Shown: in pieces, positions 6,467 to 14,462 of the stretch
Layout of the letters: the number at the start of each line of letters is the position of its first letter
Numbering within the stretch: position 1 is the first letter of the stretch
From: RYN-124 sp046262175
GTDB lineage: Bacteria > Actinomycetota > Actinomycetes > Mycobacteriales > SCTD01
NCBI GenBank assembly: GCA_046262175.1
Contig: JBHENF010000112.1
Span: 1 to 19,278, forward strand
DNA: 19,278 bases
Direction: 5' to 3'
The notes under the pieces: model-generated
Told to the model about the DNA's origin: nothing
What the model saw: only the letters and a program-made list of their open reading frames with translations
Database searches by the model: none
Translations under genes and position numbers: made by a program

Positions 6467-8524
6467 TCAGCGCGGGGCGGGCTCGTGCCGGAGGTAGCGC
6501 CGGGTGTAGGTCCCGGTGCCGTGCGAGAGCGCCCGCAGCTCGTTCGCGTACGCGAGGAGCGCGGCCTCGGGCACCTCCGCCCGCACCACCGTCACGTCCT
6601 CGCCGGGATCGCTGCCGACGACGCGGCCCCTACGGCCGGACAGGTCGCTCATGACCGTGCCGACGAAGCCGGGCGGCACGGCGACCGCCACCTCCACGTA
6701 CGGCTCGAGCACGGTCACCCCACCGGCGGCCACGGCCTCGCGCACGACCAGGGCCCCGGCCGCCTGGAACGCGGCGTCCGACGAGTCGACCGAGTGCGCC
6801 TTGCCGTCGACCAGCACCACCTGTACGTCCACGAGCGCCCGTCGCGCCGCCTCCGCTCGCACGCCCTTCTCGACGCTGCCGTGGAACTGGCTCGGCACCG
6901 CGCCGCCCACGACGCGGGTCGCGAACGCGATCCCGGACCCCGGCGGCAGGGGCGTCAGCTCGCAGGTGACGACGGCGTACTCGCCGTGGCCGCCGGACTG
7001 CTTCACGTGCCGCCCCGTCACCGTCACCGGTCCGGCGAGGGTCTCGCGCAGCGCCACCCGTACCGGCTCCGTCGACACCTCCGCGCCGTGCCGGGTCCGC
7101 AGCCGGTCGAGCAGCACGTCGGCGTGTGCCTGGCCGACGCACCACAGCAGGAGCTGCCCCGTTTCGCCGACCCGCTCGACGCGCACCGTCGGGTCCTCGG
7201 CGACCAGCCGCGCCAGCGCCGGCGCGAGCTCGTCCTTCGCCACCAGCGCGACCGGCAGCTGGGGCACGGGCAGCTCCCACGCCGCCACGAGCAGCGGGTC
7301 GTCCTTCGCCGACAGCGTGTCGCCCGTCTCGGCGGAGCTCAGCCGCGAGACCGCGACCAGGTCGCCGGCCGGGCCGTGCGAGACAGGTCGGAGCGCGGCG
7401 CCGAGCGGCACCGCGAGAGCGCCCACCCGCTCGTCGACGTCGTGCTCGGCGTGCCCGCGCGCGTGCCCGGAGACGTGTACGGCGACGTCGGGGCGCAGCG
7501 TCCCGGAGAAGACCCGCACCAGGGAGACCCGGCCGAGGTACGGGTCCGTCGTCGTCTTGACCACCTCGGCCACGAGCGGGCCGGCCGGGTCGCAGCTGAT
7601 GGGCAGCGCGGGGGAGCCGTCCGGGCGCGACACCGGGGGGCACGGGTGCTCGAGCGGCGACGGGAACGCCTTGGTCAGCACCTCGAGCAGCTCGTCGGTG
7701 CCGAGCATCGTCAGCGGCGCCGCCGGCAGCACCGGGTAGAACGAGCCGCGCGCGACTGCTGTCTCGAGGTCGGCGACGAGCACGTCCTGGTCGATGTCGT
7801 CGCCGGCGAGGTAGCGCTCCATCAGCGACTCGTCCTCGCTCTCCGCGATGATCCCCTCGATCAGCGTGGACCGGACGGTCTCGATGAGCGGCAGGTGCTG
7901 CGGATCGGGGTCACGCTCGACCCGCGAGCCCGACGACCAGTCGTACACCCGCTGCGACAGCAGCCCGATCAGCCCCGCGACGCTCTCGTCGTCGGCGTGC
8001 ATCGGCAGGTACAGCGGCTGCACCCCCTCCCCGAACACCCGCTGGCAGATCGCGACGGCGTCGTCAAAGTCCGCGCGCGGTCGGTCCAGCTGCGTGATCA
8101 CGACCGCCCGGGGCAGCCCGACCGACGCGCACTCCTCCCAGAGCAGCATCGTCCGCGGGTCGACGCCGTCCGTAGCGGAGACGACGAACAGCGCGGCGTC
8201 CGCGGCGCGCAGCCCGGCGCGCAGCTCGCCCACGAAGTCGCCGTAGCCGGGGGCGTCGAGCAGGTTGACCTTCACGCCGTTGTGCTCGAGCGGCGCGACC
8301 GACAGAGACACCGACCGCTGCTGCCGGGCCTCGACCTCGTCGCTGTCGCTGACGGTGGTGCCGTCCTCCACCCGACCCGGGCGCCCGATGGTGCCGGCGC
8401 GGGCGAGCAGCGCCTCCACCAGCGTCGTCTTGCCGGCACCGGAGTGACCGACCAGGACGACGTTGCGGACCCGGTCGGGCGTACGGGGCTCGGGCGCGCG
8501 GCCGGCCTCCTTCTTCGTGCTCAT
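6467..8524 (-). CDS. fusA2: Elongation factor G-like protein (EF-G2 type)
   Basis: A 685-aa translational GTPase with the full EF-G layout: GTP-binding domain, beta-barrel domain II, and domains III-V ending in RALSHGTGTYTRRYLRHEP. The P-loop is GHSGAGKT (26-33), G3 is DAPGYGD (90-96) and the G4 site reads TQLD (144-147) instead of NKxD. The G2 region (DGTTVSDSDEVEARQQRSVSLS) is also unlike canonical EF-G. This matches the EF-G-like second copies in actinobacteria (M. tuberculosis FusA2). They do not appear to replace EF-G in normal translocation, and their role is unsettled. The ATG at 8524 has GGAGG 11 bases upstream (8536-8540). It diverges from pgsA in a gap of under 70 bp and ends in a strong hairpin. 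Confidence 0.9.
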   Translation of the reverse strand: MSTKKEAGRAPEPRTPDRVRNVVLVGHSGAGKTTLVEALLARAGTIGRPGRVEDGTTVSDSDEVEARQQRSVSLSVAPLEHNGVKVNLLDAPGYGDFVGELRAGLRAADAALFVVSATDGVDPRTMLLWEECASVGLPRAVVITQLDRPRADFDDAVAICQRVFGEGVQPLYLPMHADDESVAGLIGLLSQRVYDWSSGSRVERDPDPQHLPLIETVRSTLIEGIIAESEDESLMERYLAGDDIDQDVLVADLETAVARGSFYPVLPAAPLTMLGTDELLEVLTKAFPSPLEHPCPPVSRPDGSPALPISCDPAGPLVAEVVKTTTDPYLGRVSLVRVFSGTLRPDVAVHVSGHARGHAEHDVDERVGALAVPLGAALRPVSHGPAGDLVAVSRLSSAETGDTLSAKDDPLLVAAWELPVPQLPVALVAKDELAPALARLVAEDPTVRVERVGETGQLLLWCVGQAHADVLLDRLRTRHGAEVSTEPVRVALRETLAGPVTVTGRHVKQSGGHGEYAVVTCELTPLPPGSGIAFATRVVGGAVPSQFHGSVEKGVRAEAARRALVDVQVVLVDGKAHSVDSSDAAFQAAGALVVREAVAAGGVTVLEPYVEVAVAVPPGFVGTVMSDLSGRRGRVVGSDPGEDVTVVRAEVPEAALLAYANELRALSHGTGTYTRRYLRHEPAPR

Positions 8525-8553
8525 GGCGCGAGCATCCTCCGCCCGCCGCCCAC

Positions 8554-8559
8554 TAATGT
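8554..8559 (+). promoter_or_regulatory. Possible -10 of the pgsA operon
   Basis: TAATGT (TAnnnT) would start transcription near 8566. That is upstream of the ATG at 8593, but leaves almost no leader for the alternative ATG at 8572. Confidence 0.4.
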
Positions 8560-8592
8560 CAGCCGCTCCTGATGGTCGACGAACGGACGGCG

Positions 8593-9189
8593 ATGCTCAA
8601 CCTGCGACCGGCGGTCGGCCGCGTCGTCGCACCGCTCGCCGGCTGGCTGCTGCGGGTGGGCGTCACGCCCGACATGGTCACCGTCGCCGGCACGATCGGC
8701 GCCGTCGTCGGCGCGTTCGCCTTCTTCGCGCGCGGCTCGTTCTTCCTCGGGACCGCCGTGGTGACCCTGTCGGTGCTCACCGACGCGCTCGACGGCGCGA
8801 TGGCCCGGCTGCGCGGCGTCTCCGGCCCGTGGGGCGCATTCCTCGACTCCACGATGGACCGGATCGCGGACGCGTCCATCTTCAGCGCGCTGGTGCTCTG
8901 GTACGCCGGCGACGGCGACAGCGACGTGCTCCTGGCGCTCAGCCTGTTCTGCCTGGTGTCCGGCGTCGTGATCTCGTACGCGAAAGCGCGGGCCGAGGGG
9001 CTGGGCATGACCTGCAACGTCGGCATCGCCGAGCGGCTGGAGCGGCTGGTCGCGGTGCTTGCCGGCACGTTGCTGGCCGGGCTCGGCCTCGAGCAGGGGC
9101 TGGTCGTCGCGCTGGTGCTGCTCGCGGTGGTCTCGCTCATCACCGTCGGGCAGCGGCTCGTCGAGGTGCGCCGGCAGGCTGTGTCCTAG
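8593..9189 (+). CDS. pgsA: Phosphatidylinositol phosphate synthase (CDP-alcohol phosphatidyltransferase)
   Basis: A 198-aa integral membrane enzyme, likely joining CDP-diacylglycerol and inositol phosphate at the head of PIM synthesis. The family motif DG-x2-AR-x8-G-x3-D-x3-D is intact (DALDGAMARLRGVSGPWG, then AFLDSTMD). Several hydrophobic helices follow, and ISYAKARAE is the usual downstream signature. The ATG at 8593 (MLNLRPAVGR) is chosen because homologues begin in the same way and GGACGG lies just upstream. An in-frame ATG at 8572 would add seven residues. The next gene starts right after the stop, and an acyltransferase and PimA follow, so the substrate is taken as inositol phosphate, not glycerol phosphate. 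Confidence 0.9.
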   Translation: MLNLRPAVGRVVAPLAGWLLRVGVTPDMVTVAGTIGAVVGAFAFFARGSFFLGTAVVTLSVLTDALDGAMARLRGVSGPWGAFLDSTMDRIADASIFSALVLWYAGDGDSDVLLALSLFCLVSGVVISYAKARAEGLGMTCNVGIAERLERLVAVLAGTLLAGLGLEQGLVVALVLLAVVSLITVGQRLVEVRRQAVS

Positions 9190-10068
9190 GTGCTCAAGAC
9201 CGTCGCGGGGCTCCTCACCGGTCGCGTCAGCGACGCCTCGTACGCCGCCGGCTGGGCCGCCGTCCGTGCGCTGCCCGAGGGTGCCGCGGGCCGGCTCTTC
9301 GACGCCGGGGCGGACCTCGCCGCGCGACGCGGCGGCAAGGGCGTGGACCGGCTGCGCAGCAACCTGGCCCGCGTCGCTCCGGGCCAGGAGCTGACCCGCG
9401 CCGCGCTCCGGTCGTACGCCCGGTACTGGCGCGAGGTCTTCCGCCTGCAGGTCACGCCGGCCGAGCGGATCGTCGCCGGCACCGAGACCATCGGCGAGCC
9501 GGCGATCCGGGACCTGCTCGCCTCCGGCCGCGGCGTCGTCTTCGCCCTGCCGCACAGCGGCAACTGGGACATGGCCGGTGCCTGGTTCGGCGCCACTGGC
9601 GTGCGCTTCACCACGGTCGCGGAGCGGCTCAAGCCGGAGTCGCTGTACGACCGCTTCGTCGAGTTCCGCGAGTCGCTCGGCATGGAGGTGCTGCCGCTGA
9701 CGGGCGGCGAGCGGCCGCCGTTCGACGTGCTCACCGAGCGGCTCGCGGCCGGCGGCGCCGTCTGCCTGATGGCTGACCGCGACCTCACGCCGCGCGGCAT
9801 CGACGTGGACTTCTTCGGCGCCACCGCCCGGATGCCGGCCGGCCCGGCGAGCCTGGTACTCAAGACCGGGGCGGCGCTCGTGCCCGTCCACCTGTCCTTC
9901 ACGGACAGGGGCTGGCGCATCCAGTTCTTCCCCGAGGTGCCGAGCAGCGACGTGCCCACGATGACCCAGGCGATGGCGCGCGACTTCGAGTACGGCATCC
10001 GCCGCTACCCGGCGGACTGGCACATGCTGCAGCGGCTGTGGCTCGACGACCTGGAGCCGCGCCGATGA
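9190..10068 (+). CDS. patA: Phosphatidylinositol mannoside acyltransferase
   Basis: A 292-aa member of the LpxL/HtrB-like lauroyl acyltransferase family. The catalytic H-x4-D motif is HSGNWD (His122, Asp127). ADRDLTPRGIDVDFFG and a MPAGPASLVLKTGAALVPV block follow, as in the family. In mycobacteria the equivalent gene (Rv2611c, PatA) transfers an acyl chain to the 6-position of the mannose on PIM1 or PIM2, at the inner face of the plasma membrane. The GTG start directly abuts the pgsA stop, and the last bases overlap the pimA ATG. The gene is therefore the middle member of a coupled pgsA-patA-pimA unit. The exact acceptor is inferred from context. Confidence 0.9.
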   Translation: MLKTVAGLLTGRVSDASYAAGWAAVRALPEGAAGRLFDAGADLAARRGGKGVDRLRSNLARVAPGQELTRAALRSYARYWREVFRLQVTPAERIVAGTETIGEPAIRDLLASGRGVVFALPHSGNWDMAGAWFGATGVRFTTVAERLKPESLYDRFVEFRESLGMEVLPLTGGERPPFDVLTERLAAGGAVCLMADRDLTPRGIDVDFFGATARMPAGPASLVLKTGAALVPVHLSFTDRGWRIQFFPEVPSSDVPTMTQAMARDFEYGIRRYPADWHMLQRLWLDDLEPRR

Positions 10069-11303
10069 GGATCGGCATCGTCTGCCCGTACACGTGGGAC
10101 GTCCCGGGCGGCGTCCAGGCCCACGTGCGCGACCTCGCCGACAGCCTGCTCGAGCTCGGCCACGAGGTGTCCGTGCTGACCCCCGTCGACGAGCCCGAGG
10201 AGGCCGACCTCCCGGCGTACGTCGTCCCCGCCGGGCGCGCGGTCCCGGTGCCGTACAACGGCTCGGTCGCCCGGCTCGCGTTCGGTCCGCTGTCCCTGGC
10301 CCGCACCCGCCGGTGGCTGCGCGAGGGCGGCTTCGACGTGCTGCACATCCACGAGCCGACGGTGCCGAGCCTGTCGATGCTGGCCTGCTTCGCTGCCAGC
10401 GGCCCGATGGTCGCGACGTTCCACACCGCCACGACCCGGTCGCGTGCCCTCCAGGTGTTCGGGTCCGTCCTCCAGCCGGGCTTGGAGAAGATCACCGGCC
10501 GGATCGCGGTCTCGCCCGCTGCCCGGCGGGTGGTCGTGGAGCACCTGGGCGGGGACGCCGTGCTCATCCCGAACGGCGTGTCCGTCCGCAGGTTCGCCGG
10601 GGCGCGCCCGCTGCCGGGCCGGCCGGCCGTGCCGACGGTCACCTTCCTCGGCCGGATCGACGAGCCGCGCAAGGGGCTCACCGTGCTGCTCGAGGCGCTC
10701 TCGGAGCTCGTCGAGCTGGTGCCGGACGTCCGGCTCCTCGTCGCCGGCCCGGGCGACGTCGAGGACGTCCGCGAGACGATCCCGCCGTCGCTGCGCGACC
10801 ACGTCGAGCTGCTCGGCCTCGTCAGCGACGCCGACAAGCCACGCGTCTACGCGAGCGGCGACGTCTACTGCGCGCCTAACACGCACGGCGAGTCGTTCGG
10901 GATCGTGCTGATCGAGGCGATGGCCACCGGTACGCCGGTCGTGGCCAGCGACCTCGAGGCGTTCCGCCGGGTGCTCGAGGACGGCCGGGCCGGCGTGCTG
11001 GTGCCGGTCGGCGACGCGGCCGGCTTCGCCTCGGCGCTCGCCGACCTGCTTGGGGACGCCGACCGCCGCAAGGAGCTCGCCGCCGCGGGGGAGGAGGCCG
11101 TCCAGCAGTACGACTGGACGACCGTCACCGCGCGGATCGTCGAGGTGTACGAGACCGTGGTGGCGGCCGTGCCGGTGGACGTCGACCACGCCGTGGACGC
11201 GTTCGCCGACGACCTCGCGCGCGGTCACTTCCCAGACGAGGAGGACGACGACCCGGGTCGGCTCACGTCCGCCCTGCGCCGCTGGCTCTCCCGTACGCCA
11301 TGA
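10065..11303 (+). CDS. pimA: Phosphatidylinositol alpha-mannosyltransferase PimA
   Basis: A 412-aa GT-B fold glycosyltransferase of family GT4, adding the first mannose from GDP-mannose to phosphatidylinositol. It shows the N-terminal MRIGIVCPYTWDVPGGVQAHV loop with the GGVQ lipid-site signature. PYNGSVARLAFGP, DVLHIHEPTVPSLSM and VATFHTATT follow. The C-terminal domain has TFLGRIDEPRKGL, DVYCAPNTHGESFGIVLIEAMA (E-x7-E motif) and VVASDLEAFRRVL. These blocks correspond closely to mycobacterial PimA. The C-terminus ends in an acidic DEEDDD stretch and a basic RRWLSR tail, possibly a membrane contact. The ATG at 10065 overlaps the acyltransferase stop (ATGA). Confidence 0.95.
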   Translation: MRIGIVCPYTWDVPGGVQAHVRDLADSLLELGHEVSVLTPVDEPEEADLPAYVVPAGRAVPVPYNGSVARLAFGPLSLARTRRWLREGGFDVLHIHEPTVPSLSMLACFAASGPMVATFHTATTRSRALQVFGSVLQPGLEKITGRIAVSPAARRVVVEHLGGDAVLIPNGVSVRRFAGARPLPGRPAVPTVTFLGRIDEPRKGLTVLLEALSELVELVPDVRLLVAGPGDVEDVRETIPPSLRDHVELLGLVSDADKPRVYASGDVYCAPNTHGESFGIVLIEAMATGTPVVASDLEAFRRVLEDGRAGVLVPVGDAAGFASALADLLGDADRRKELAAAGEEAVQQYDWTTVTARIVEVYETVVAAVPVDVDHAVDAFADDLARGHFPDEEDDDPGRLTSALRRWLSRTP

Positions 11304-11785
11304 CCTGGGTGCTGACCGTCACGGCGGTCCTCGTCCTGCTCGCCGCCTACGTCACCTGGACGGCGGGGCGCCTCGACCGGCTGCACGCGCGCGTGGACGC
11401 CGCCTGGGCCGCGCTCGACGCGCAGCTCGTCCGGCGCGCCGCCGCGGCTCGCGCGCTGGTGCCCCTGGTCCCCGACCCGGCCGCGGAACCCCTTGACGTG
11501 GCCGCGCACGCGGCTCTCGAAGCGGCCGAAGAGGGCCGGGAGACGGTCGAGAACGACCTCAGCCGCGTCCTGCGCAGCGCGGTCCCGCTGCTGCCCCCCG
11601 GCGCCGACCTCGAGGAGCTGCGTACGGCCGCGAGCCGCGTCGCGCTGGCCCGCTCGTTCCACAACGCGGCCGTGAAGGACACCCGCACCGTCCGCTGGCG
11701 GCGGGTGCCGCGGCTGCTCCACCTGGCCGGGCACCGGGCGATGCCGACCTACTTCGAGATCGACGACACGGCTCTCGCGGGCTGA
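11300..11785 (+). CDS. LemA-like membrane-anchored protein
   Basis: A 161-aa protein. One N-terminal membrane helix (residues about 3-20, WVLTVTAVLVLLAAYVTW) is followed by a long helical region starting TAGRLDRLHARVDAAWAALDAQLVRRAAAA. That opening is characteristic of LemA-like coiled-coil proteins, which have an N-terminal anchor and a helical bundle. SFHNAAVKDTRTVRWRRVPRLLHLAGH is the conserved C-terminal part. A similar gene follows pimA in Streptomyces, where it has no established function. The ATG overlaps the pimA stop (ATGA), so it is the last gene of the PIM operon. A part in anchoring or organising PIM synthesis would be speculation. Confidence 0.85.
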   Translation: MTWVLTVTAVLVLLAAYVTWTAGRLDRLHARVDAAWAALDAQLVRRAAAARALVPLVPDPAAEPLDVAAHAALEAAEEGRETVENDLSRVLRSAVPLLPPGADLEELRTAASRVALARSFHNAAVKDTRTVRWRRVPRLLHLAGHRAMPTYFEIDDTALAG

Positions 11786-11804
11786 AGATCGGCACCGGCC
11801 GACC

Positions 11805-11810
11805 TACCGT
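11805..11810 (+). promoter_or_regulatory. Possible -10 of the DUF3048 gene, leaderless arrangement
   Basis: TACCGT (TAnnnT) ends seven bases before the GTG at 11818, the usual distance from -10 to the transcription start. The mRNA may therefore begin at the start codon, which fits the lack of a Shine-Dalgarno sequence. Confidence 0.4.
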
Positions 11811-11817
11811 GGTGGCC

Positions 11818-12846
11818 GTGAACCGCCGCCCCCTGCTCGCCCTGCTCATGACCGGAGTCGCGGCAACCGCCTGCAGCGGTTCGTCGACGCCCGCCGCCCA
11901 GCTGGCGGCCCCCAGCCGCAGCCCGTCCGCCAGTGCCAGCCCCAGCCCGAGCCCGTCGCCGAAGCCGCCCGCGCTCAACCCGCTGACCGGCGTCGGCCCG
12001 GTGCCGACCACGCCCGTGGTCGTCGTCAAGGTCGACAACGGCGGCCTCGCCCGGCCGTACCACCGCGGCCTCGGGCGCGCCGCCGTCGTCTACCAGGAGC
12101 TGGTCGAGAGCGGCGAGACCCGGTTCGCGGCCGTCTACACGGACGCGTCGACCGGCGAGGTCGGCCCGGTGCGCAGCCTGCGCGAGAGCGACATCGAGCT
12201 GCTCCGGCAGTACGGGAAGGTGCCGGTCGCGTTCTCGGGCGCCAACGCCGGCATCAAGGCGCTCATGGCGAGCGCCGTCCGGTCCGGGTACCTGCTCGAC
12301 GCCTCGTACGACACCGTGCCGCAGGACTACCGGCTCGCCGAGCGGCGCCGGGACGCGCGCAACTTCTTCACGACGACCGCGGCCGTCGCCGCATCGCGGC
12401 CGGGGGCGCCGGCCCGTGACATCGGGTTCCGGTTCGGGGCCCTGCCGCCGGGCAGCGGCACCCCGACGAACGTTGCCCGTGCGGTCTACTCGAACTTCGT
12501 CACCGTGACGCTCCGGTACGTCCCCTCGAGCGGTCGCTGGTCGGTCACGCAGAACAAGCGGCTCATGCCGGGCGTCGCCCCCGCCAACGTCGTGGTGCAG
12601 CAGGTGCCGATCCGCACGACCCGGTTCGTCGACGTGCTCGGCCACCCCACGCCGTACACCACCACCGTCGGCTCGGGCGGCGCGACCGTGCTGCGCGACG
12701 GCAGGGCCATCAAGGCGAGGTGGCGCCGGCTGAGCCCGGACACCGGCACGCGCTACCTCGACGCGGCCGGCAAGGACGTGCCGCTCAAGCCCGGGCCGAC
12801 GTGGGTCCTGCTGCTCCCGCAGGGTCGGCCGCTCACGCTCTCCTGA
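11818..12846 (+). CDS. DUF3048-domain (YerB-like) lipoprotein
   Basis: A 342-aa exported protein. The N-terminus has MNRRPLLALLMTGVAATAC, a short basic start and a hydrophobic core ending at a lipobox-like cysteine (Cys19). A Ser/Pro-rich linker (about 20-48) follows. The DUF3048 part begins at NPLTGVGPV and includes VVVKVDNG..ARPYHRGLGRAAVVYQELVE, RFAAVYTD, VGPVRSLRESD and a C-terminal half with a threadable beta-rich domain. The family is found on the outer face of Gram-positive membranes and has no firm biochemical function. Two in-frame GTG codons lie upstream (11809, 11812); 11818 is chosen for the cleanest signal peptide and its spacing from TACCGT. It sits between the PIM operon and pdxS, with its own likely promoter. 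Confidence 0.88.
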   Translation: MNRRPLLALLMTGVAATACSGSSTPAAQLAAPSRSPSASASPSPSPSPKPPALNPLTGVGPVPTTPVVVVKVDNGGLARPYHRGLGRAAVVYQELVESGETRFAAVYTDASTGEVGPVRSLRESDIELLRQYGKVPVAFSGANAGIKALMASAVRSGYLLDASYDTVPQDYRLAERRRDARNFFTTTAAVAASRPGAPARDIGFRFGALPPGSGTPTNVARAVYSNFVTVTLRYVPSSGRWSVTQNKRLMPGVAPANVVVQQVPIRTTRFVDVLGHPTPYTTTVGSGGATVLRDGRAIKARWRRLSPDTGTRYLDAAGKDVPLKPGPTWVLLLPQGRPLTLS

Positions 12847-12848
12847 CC

Positions 12849-12854
12849 TAGACT
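12849..12854 (+). promoter_or_regulatory. Possible -10 of pdxS
   Basis: TAGACT (TAnnnT) lies 33 bases before the pdxS GTG, directly after the DUF3048 stop. The same hexamer precedes yajC. No convincing -35 is visible. Confidence 0.45.
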
Positions 12855-12886
12855 CGGGGTCTCTCTCCGACAGGCAGGTACCCCCC

Positions 12887-13780
12887 GTGAGCACCACCCC
12901 CGTCACCGGTTCGCCCCTCGTCAAGCGCGGCATGGCCGAGATGCTCAAGGGCGGCGTGATCATGGACGTGGTGACGCCGGAGCAGGCGCGGATCGCCGAG
13001 GACGCCGGTGCTGTCGCGGTCATGGCGCTCGAGCGGGTGCCGGCCGACATCCGCCGCGACGGCGGGGTGGCGCGGATGAGCGACCCCGACATGATCGACG
13101 GCATCCAGGCCGAGGTGTCGATCCCGGTCATGGCCAAGGCGCGTATCGGCCACTTCGTGGAGGCGCAGGTCCTGCAGGCCATCGGCGTCGACTACGTCGA
13201 CGAGTCCGAGGTCCTCACCCCGGCCGACTACGCCCACCACATCGACAAGCACGCGTTCACGGTGCCGTTCGTCTGCGGCGCGACCAATCTGGGTGAGGCG
13301 CTGCGGCGGATCGCCGAGGGCGCCGCGATGATCCGGTCCAAGGGCGAGGCCGGCACCGGCGACGTGTCGCAGGCGACCGTCCACATCCGGACGATCCTCG
13401 GCCAGATCAAGAAGCTCGCCAACGCCGACTCCGCCGAGCTGTACGCGGCGGCCAAGGAGCTGCAGGCGCCGCTGGACCTGGTCCGCGAGACCGCCGAGCT
13501 CGGCCGGCTGCCCGTCGTGCTGTTCGTCGCCGGCGGTGTCGCCACCCCGGCCGACGCGGCGATGATGATGCAGCTCGGCGCGGACGGCGTCTTCATCGGC
13601 TCGGGCATCTTCAAGAGCGGCGACCCGGCCGCCCGCGCCCGCGCCTGCGTCGAGGCCACCGCCTACTACGAGGACGCGGAGCGGATCGCCAAGGTCAGCC
13701 GCGGTCTCGGTGAGGCCATGGTCGGCATCGCGACCGAGTCCCTCGGCGCGGCCGACCTGCTCGCCACCCGCGGCTGGTAG
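12887..13780 (+). CDS. pdxS: Pyridoxal 5'-phosphate synthase, synthase subunit PdxS
   Basis: A 297-aa (beta/alpha)8-barrel enzyme. It makes pyridoxal 5'-phosphate from ribose 5-phosphate, glyceraldehyde 3-phosphate and ammonia supplied by PdxT. Expected active-site residues are in place: Asp27 (GGVIMD), Lys84 (VMAKARIGH) and Lys152 (IRSKGEAGTG). The phosphate-site stretches VAGGVATPADAAMMMQLGADG and FIGSGIFKS are conserved. Length is normal. The GTG at 12887 follows a weak purine tract. A likely promoter (TAGACT) stands upstream. pdxT follows after a 79-bp gap that is filled by a palindromic element, unusual for a pair whose products form one complex. Confidence 0.97.
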   Translation: MSTTPVTGSPLVKRGMAEMLKGGVIMDVVTPEQARIAEDAGAVAVMALERVPADIRRDGGVARMSDPDMIDGIQAEVSIPVMAKARIGHFVEAQVLQAIGVDYVDESEVLTPADYAHHIDKHAFTVPFVCGATNLGEALRRIAEGAAMIRSKGEAGTGDVSQATVHIRTILGQIKKLANADSAELYAAAKELQAPLDLVRETAELGRLPVVLFVAGGVATPADAAMMMQLGADGVFIGSGIFKSGDPAARARACVEATAYYEDAERIAKVSRGLGEAMVGIATESLGAADLLATRGW

Positions 13781-13792
13781 CCCGTACGCCCT

Positions 13793-13855
13793 TGATCAAC
13801 AGGCACTTCTGCACGGTGGGCTGCCGTCGCAGCGTGCACAACCCCGTGTTGATCA
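13793..13855. repeat. Long palindromic element between pdxS and pdxT
   Basis: The outer arms 13793-13814 and 13834-13855 are imperfect inverted repeats (17 of 22 pairs), beginning with an exact nine-base TGATCAACA/TGTTGATCA. Inside, GCTGC-CGTC-GCAGC (13820-13833) forms a second stem. The transcript would make a long hairpin ending five bases before the pdxT GTG. It looks like a small mobile palindromic (REP/MITE-like) element or an attenuating structure. Confidence 0.75.
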
Positions 13856-13859
13856 CCGC

Positions 13860-14462
13860 GTGAGCGCCCCGCGGGTCGGCGTGCTCGCGCTGCAGGGCGA
13901 CGTCCGCGAGCACGTCCGGGCGCTCACCGAAGCGGGCGCGCAGCCGGCAGCGGTCCGCCGGCCGGAGGACCTCGCGCAGGTGGACGGGCTGGTCCTTCCC
14001 GGCGGCGAGTCCACGACGATCGGCACGCTGCTGGAGCTGTTCGGGCTGCTCGAGCCGCTGCGTGCGGCGGTACGCAGCGGACTGCCCGTGTACGGGAGCT
14101 GCGCCGGGATGATCCTGCTCGCTGACGAGGTGCTCGACGGGAAGCCGGGGCAGCCCACGATCGGCGGGCTGGACATCTCCGTCCGCCGCAACGCCTTCGG
14201 TCGGCAGGTCGAGTCCTTCGAGACCGACCTCGACTGGCCGGGGCTGTCCGAGGTGCACGCCGTGTTCATCCGCGCGCCGTGGGTCGAGCGCACCGGCGAC
14301 GAGGTCGAGGTGCTCGCCACGGTCCCGGGTCGACCTGCCGCCGGTAGGGTCGTGGCGGTCCGCTGCGGGCCGCTGCTCGCGACGTCGTTCCACCCCGAGC
14401 TGACCGGCGACGCGCGCGTCCACGGGGAGTTCGTACGCATGGTGAAGGAGGCGAACCCATGA
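13860..14462 (+). CDS. pdxT: Pyridoxal 5'-phosphate synthase, glutaminase subunit PdxT
   Basis: A 200-aa class I glutamine amidotransferase that releases ammonia from glutamine and feeds it into PdxS. The triad is Cys81 (YGSCAGM), His178 and Glu180 (SFHPE); GGEST (48-52) forms the oxyanion region. Length is normal. The start is the GTG at 13860 (MSAPRVGVLALQGDV), since homologues begin shortly before VGVLALQG. No Shine-Dalgarno sequence is possible, because the palindromic element runs up to base 13855. Translation may therefore depend on the fold or on a weak start. The ATGA overlap with yebC (14459-14462) couples those two genes. Confidence 0.96.
   Translation: MSAPRVGVLALQGDVREHVRALTEAGAQPAAVRRPEDLAQVDGLVLPGGESTTIGTLLELFGLLEPLRAAVRSGLPVYGSCAGMILLADEVLDGKPGQPTIGGLDISVRRNAFGRQVESFETDLDWPGLSEVHAVFIRAPWVERTGDEVEVLATVPGRPAAGRVVAVRCGPLLATSFHPELTGDARVHGEFVRMVKEANP

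Noticed and set aside
6485..8572. 695-aa plus-strand open frame
   Set aside because: Antisense of the EF-G-like gene; no recognisable domain.
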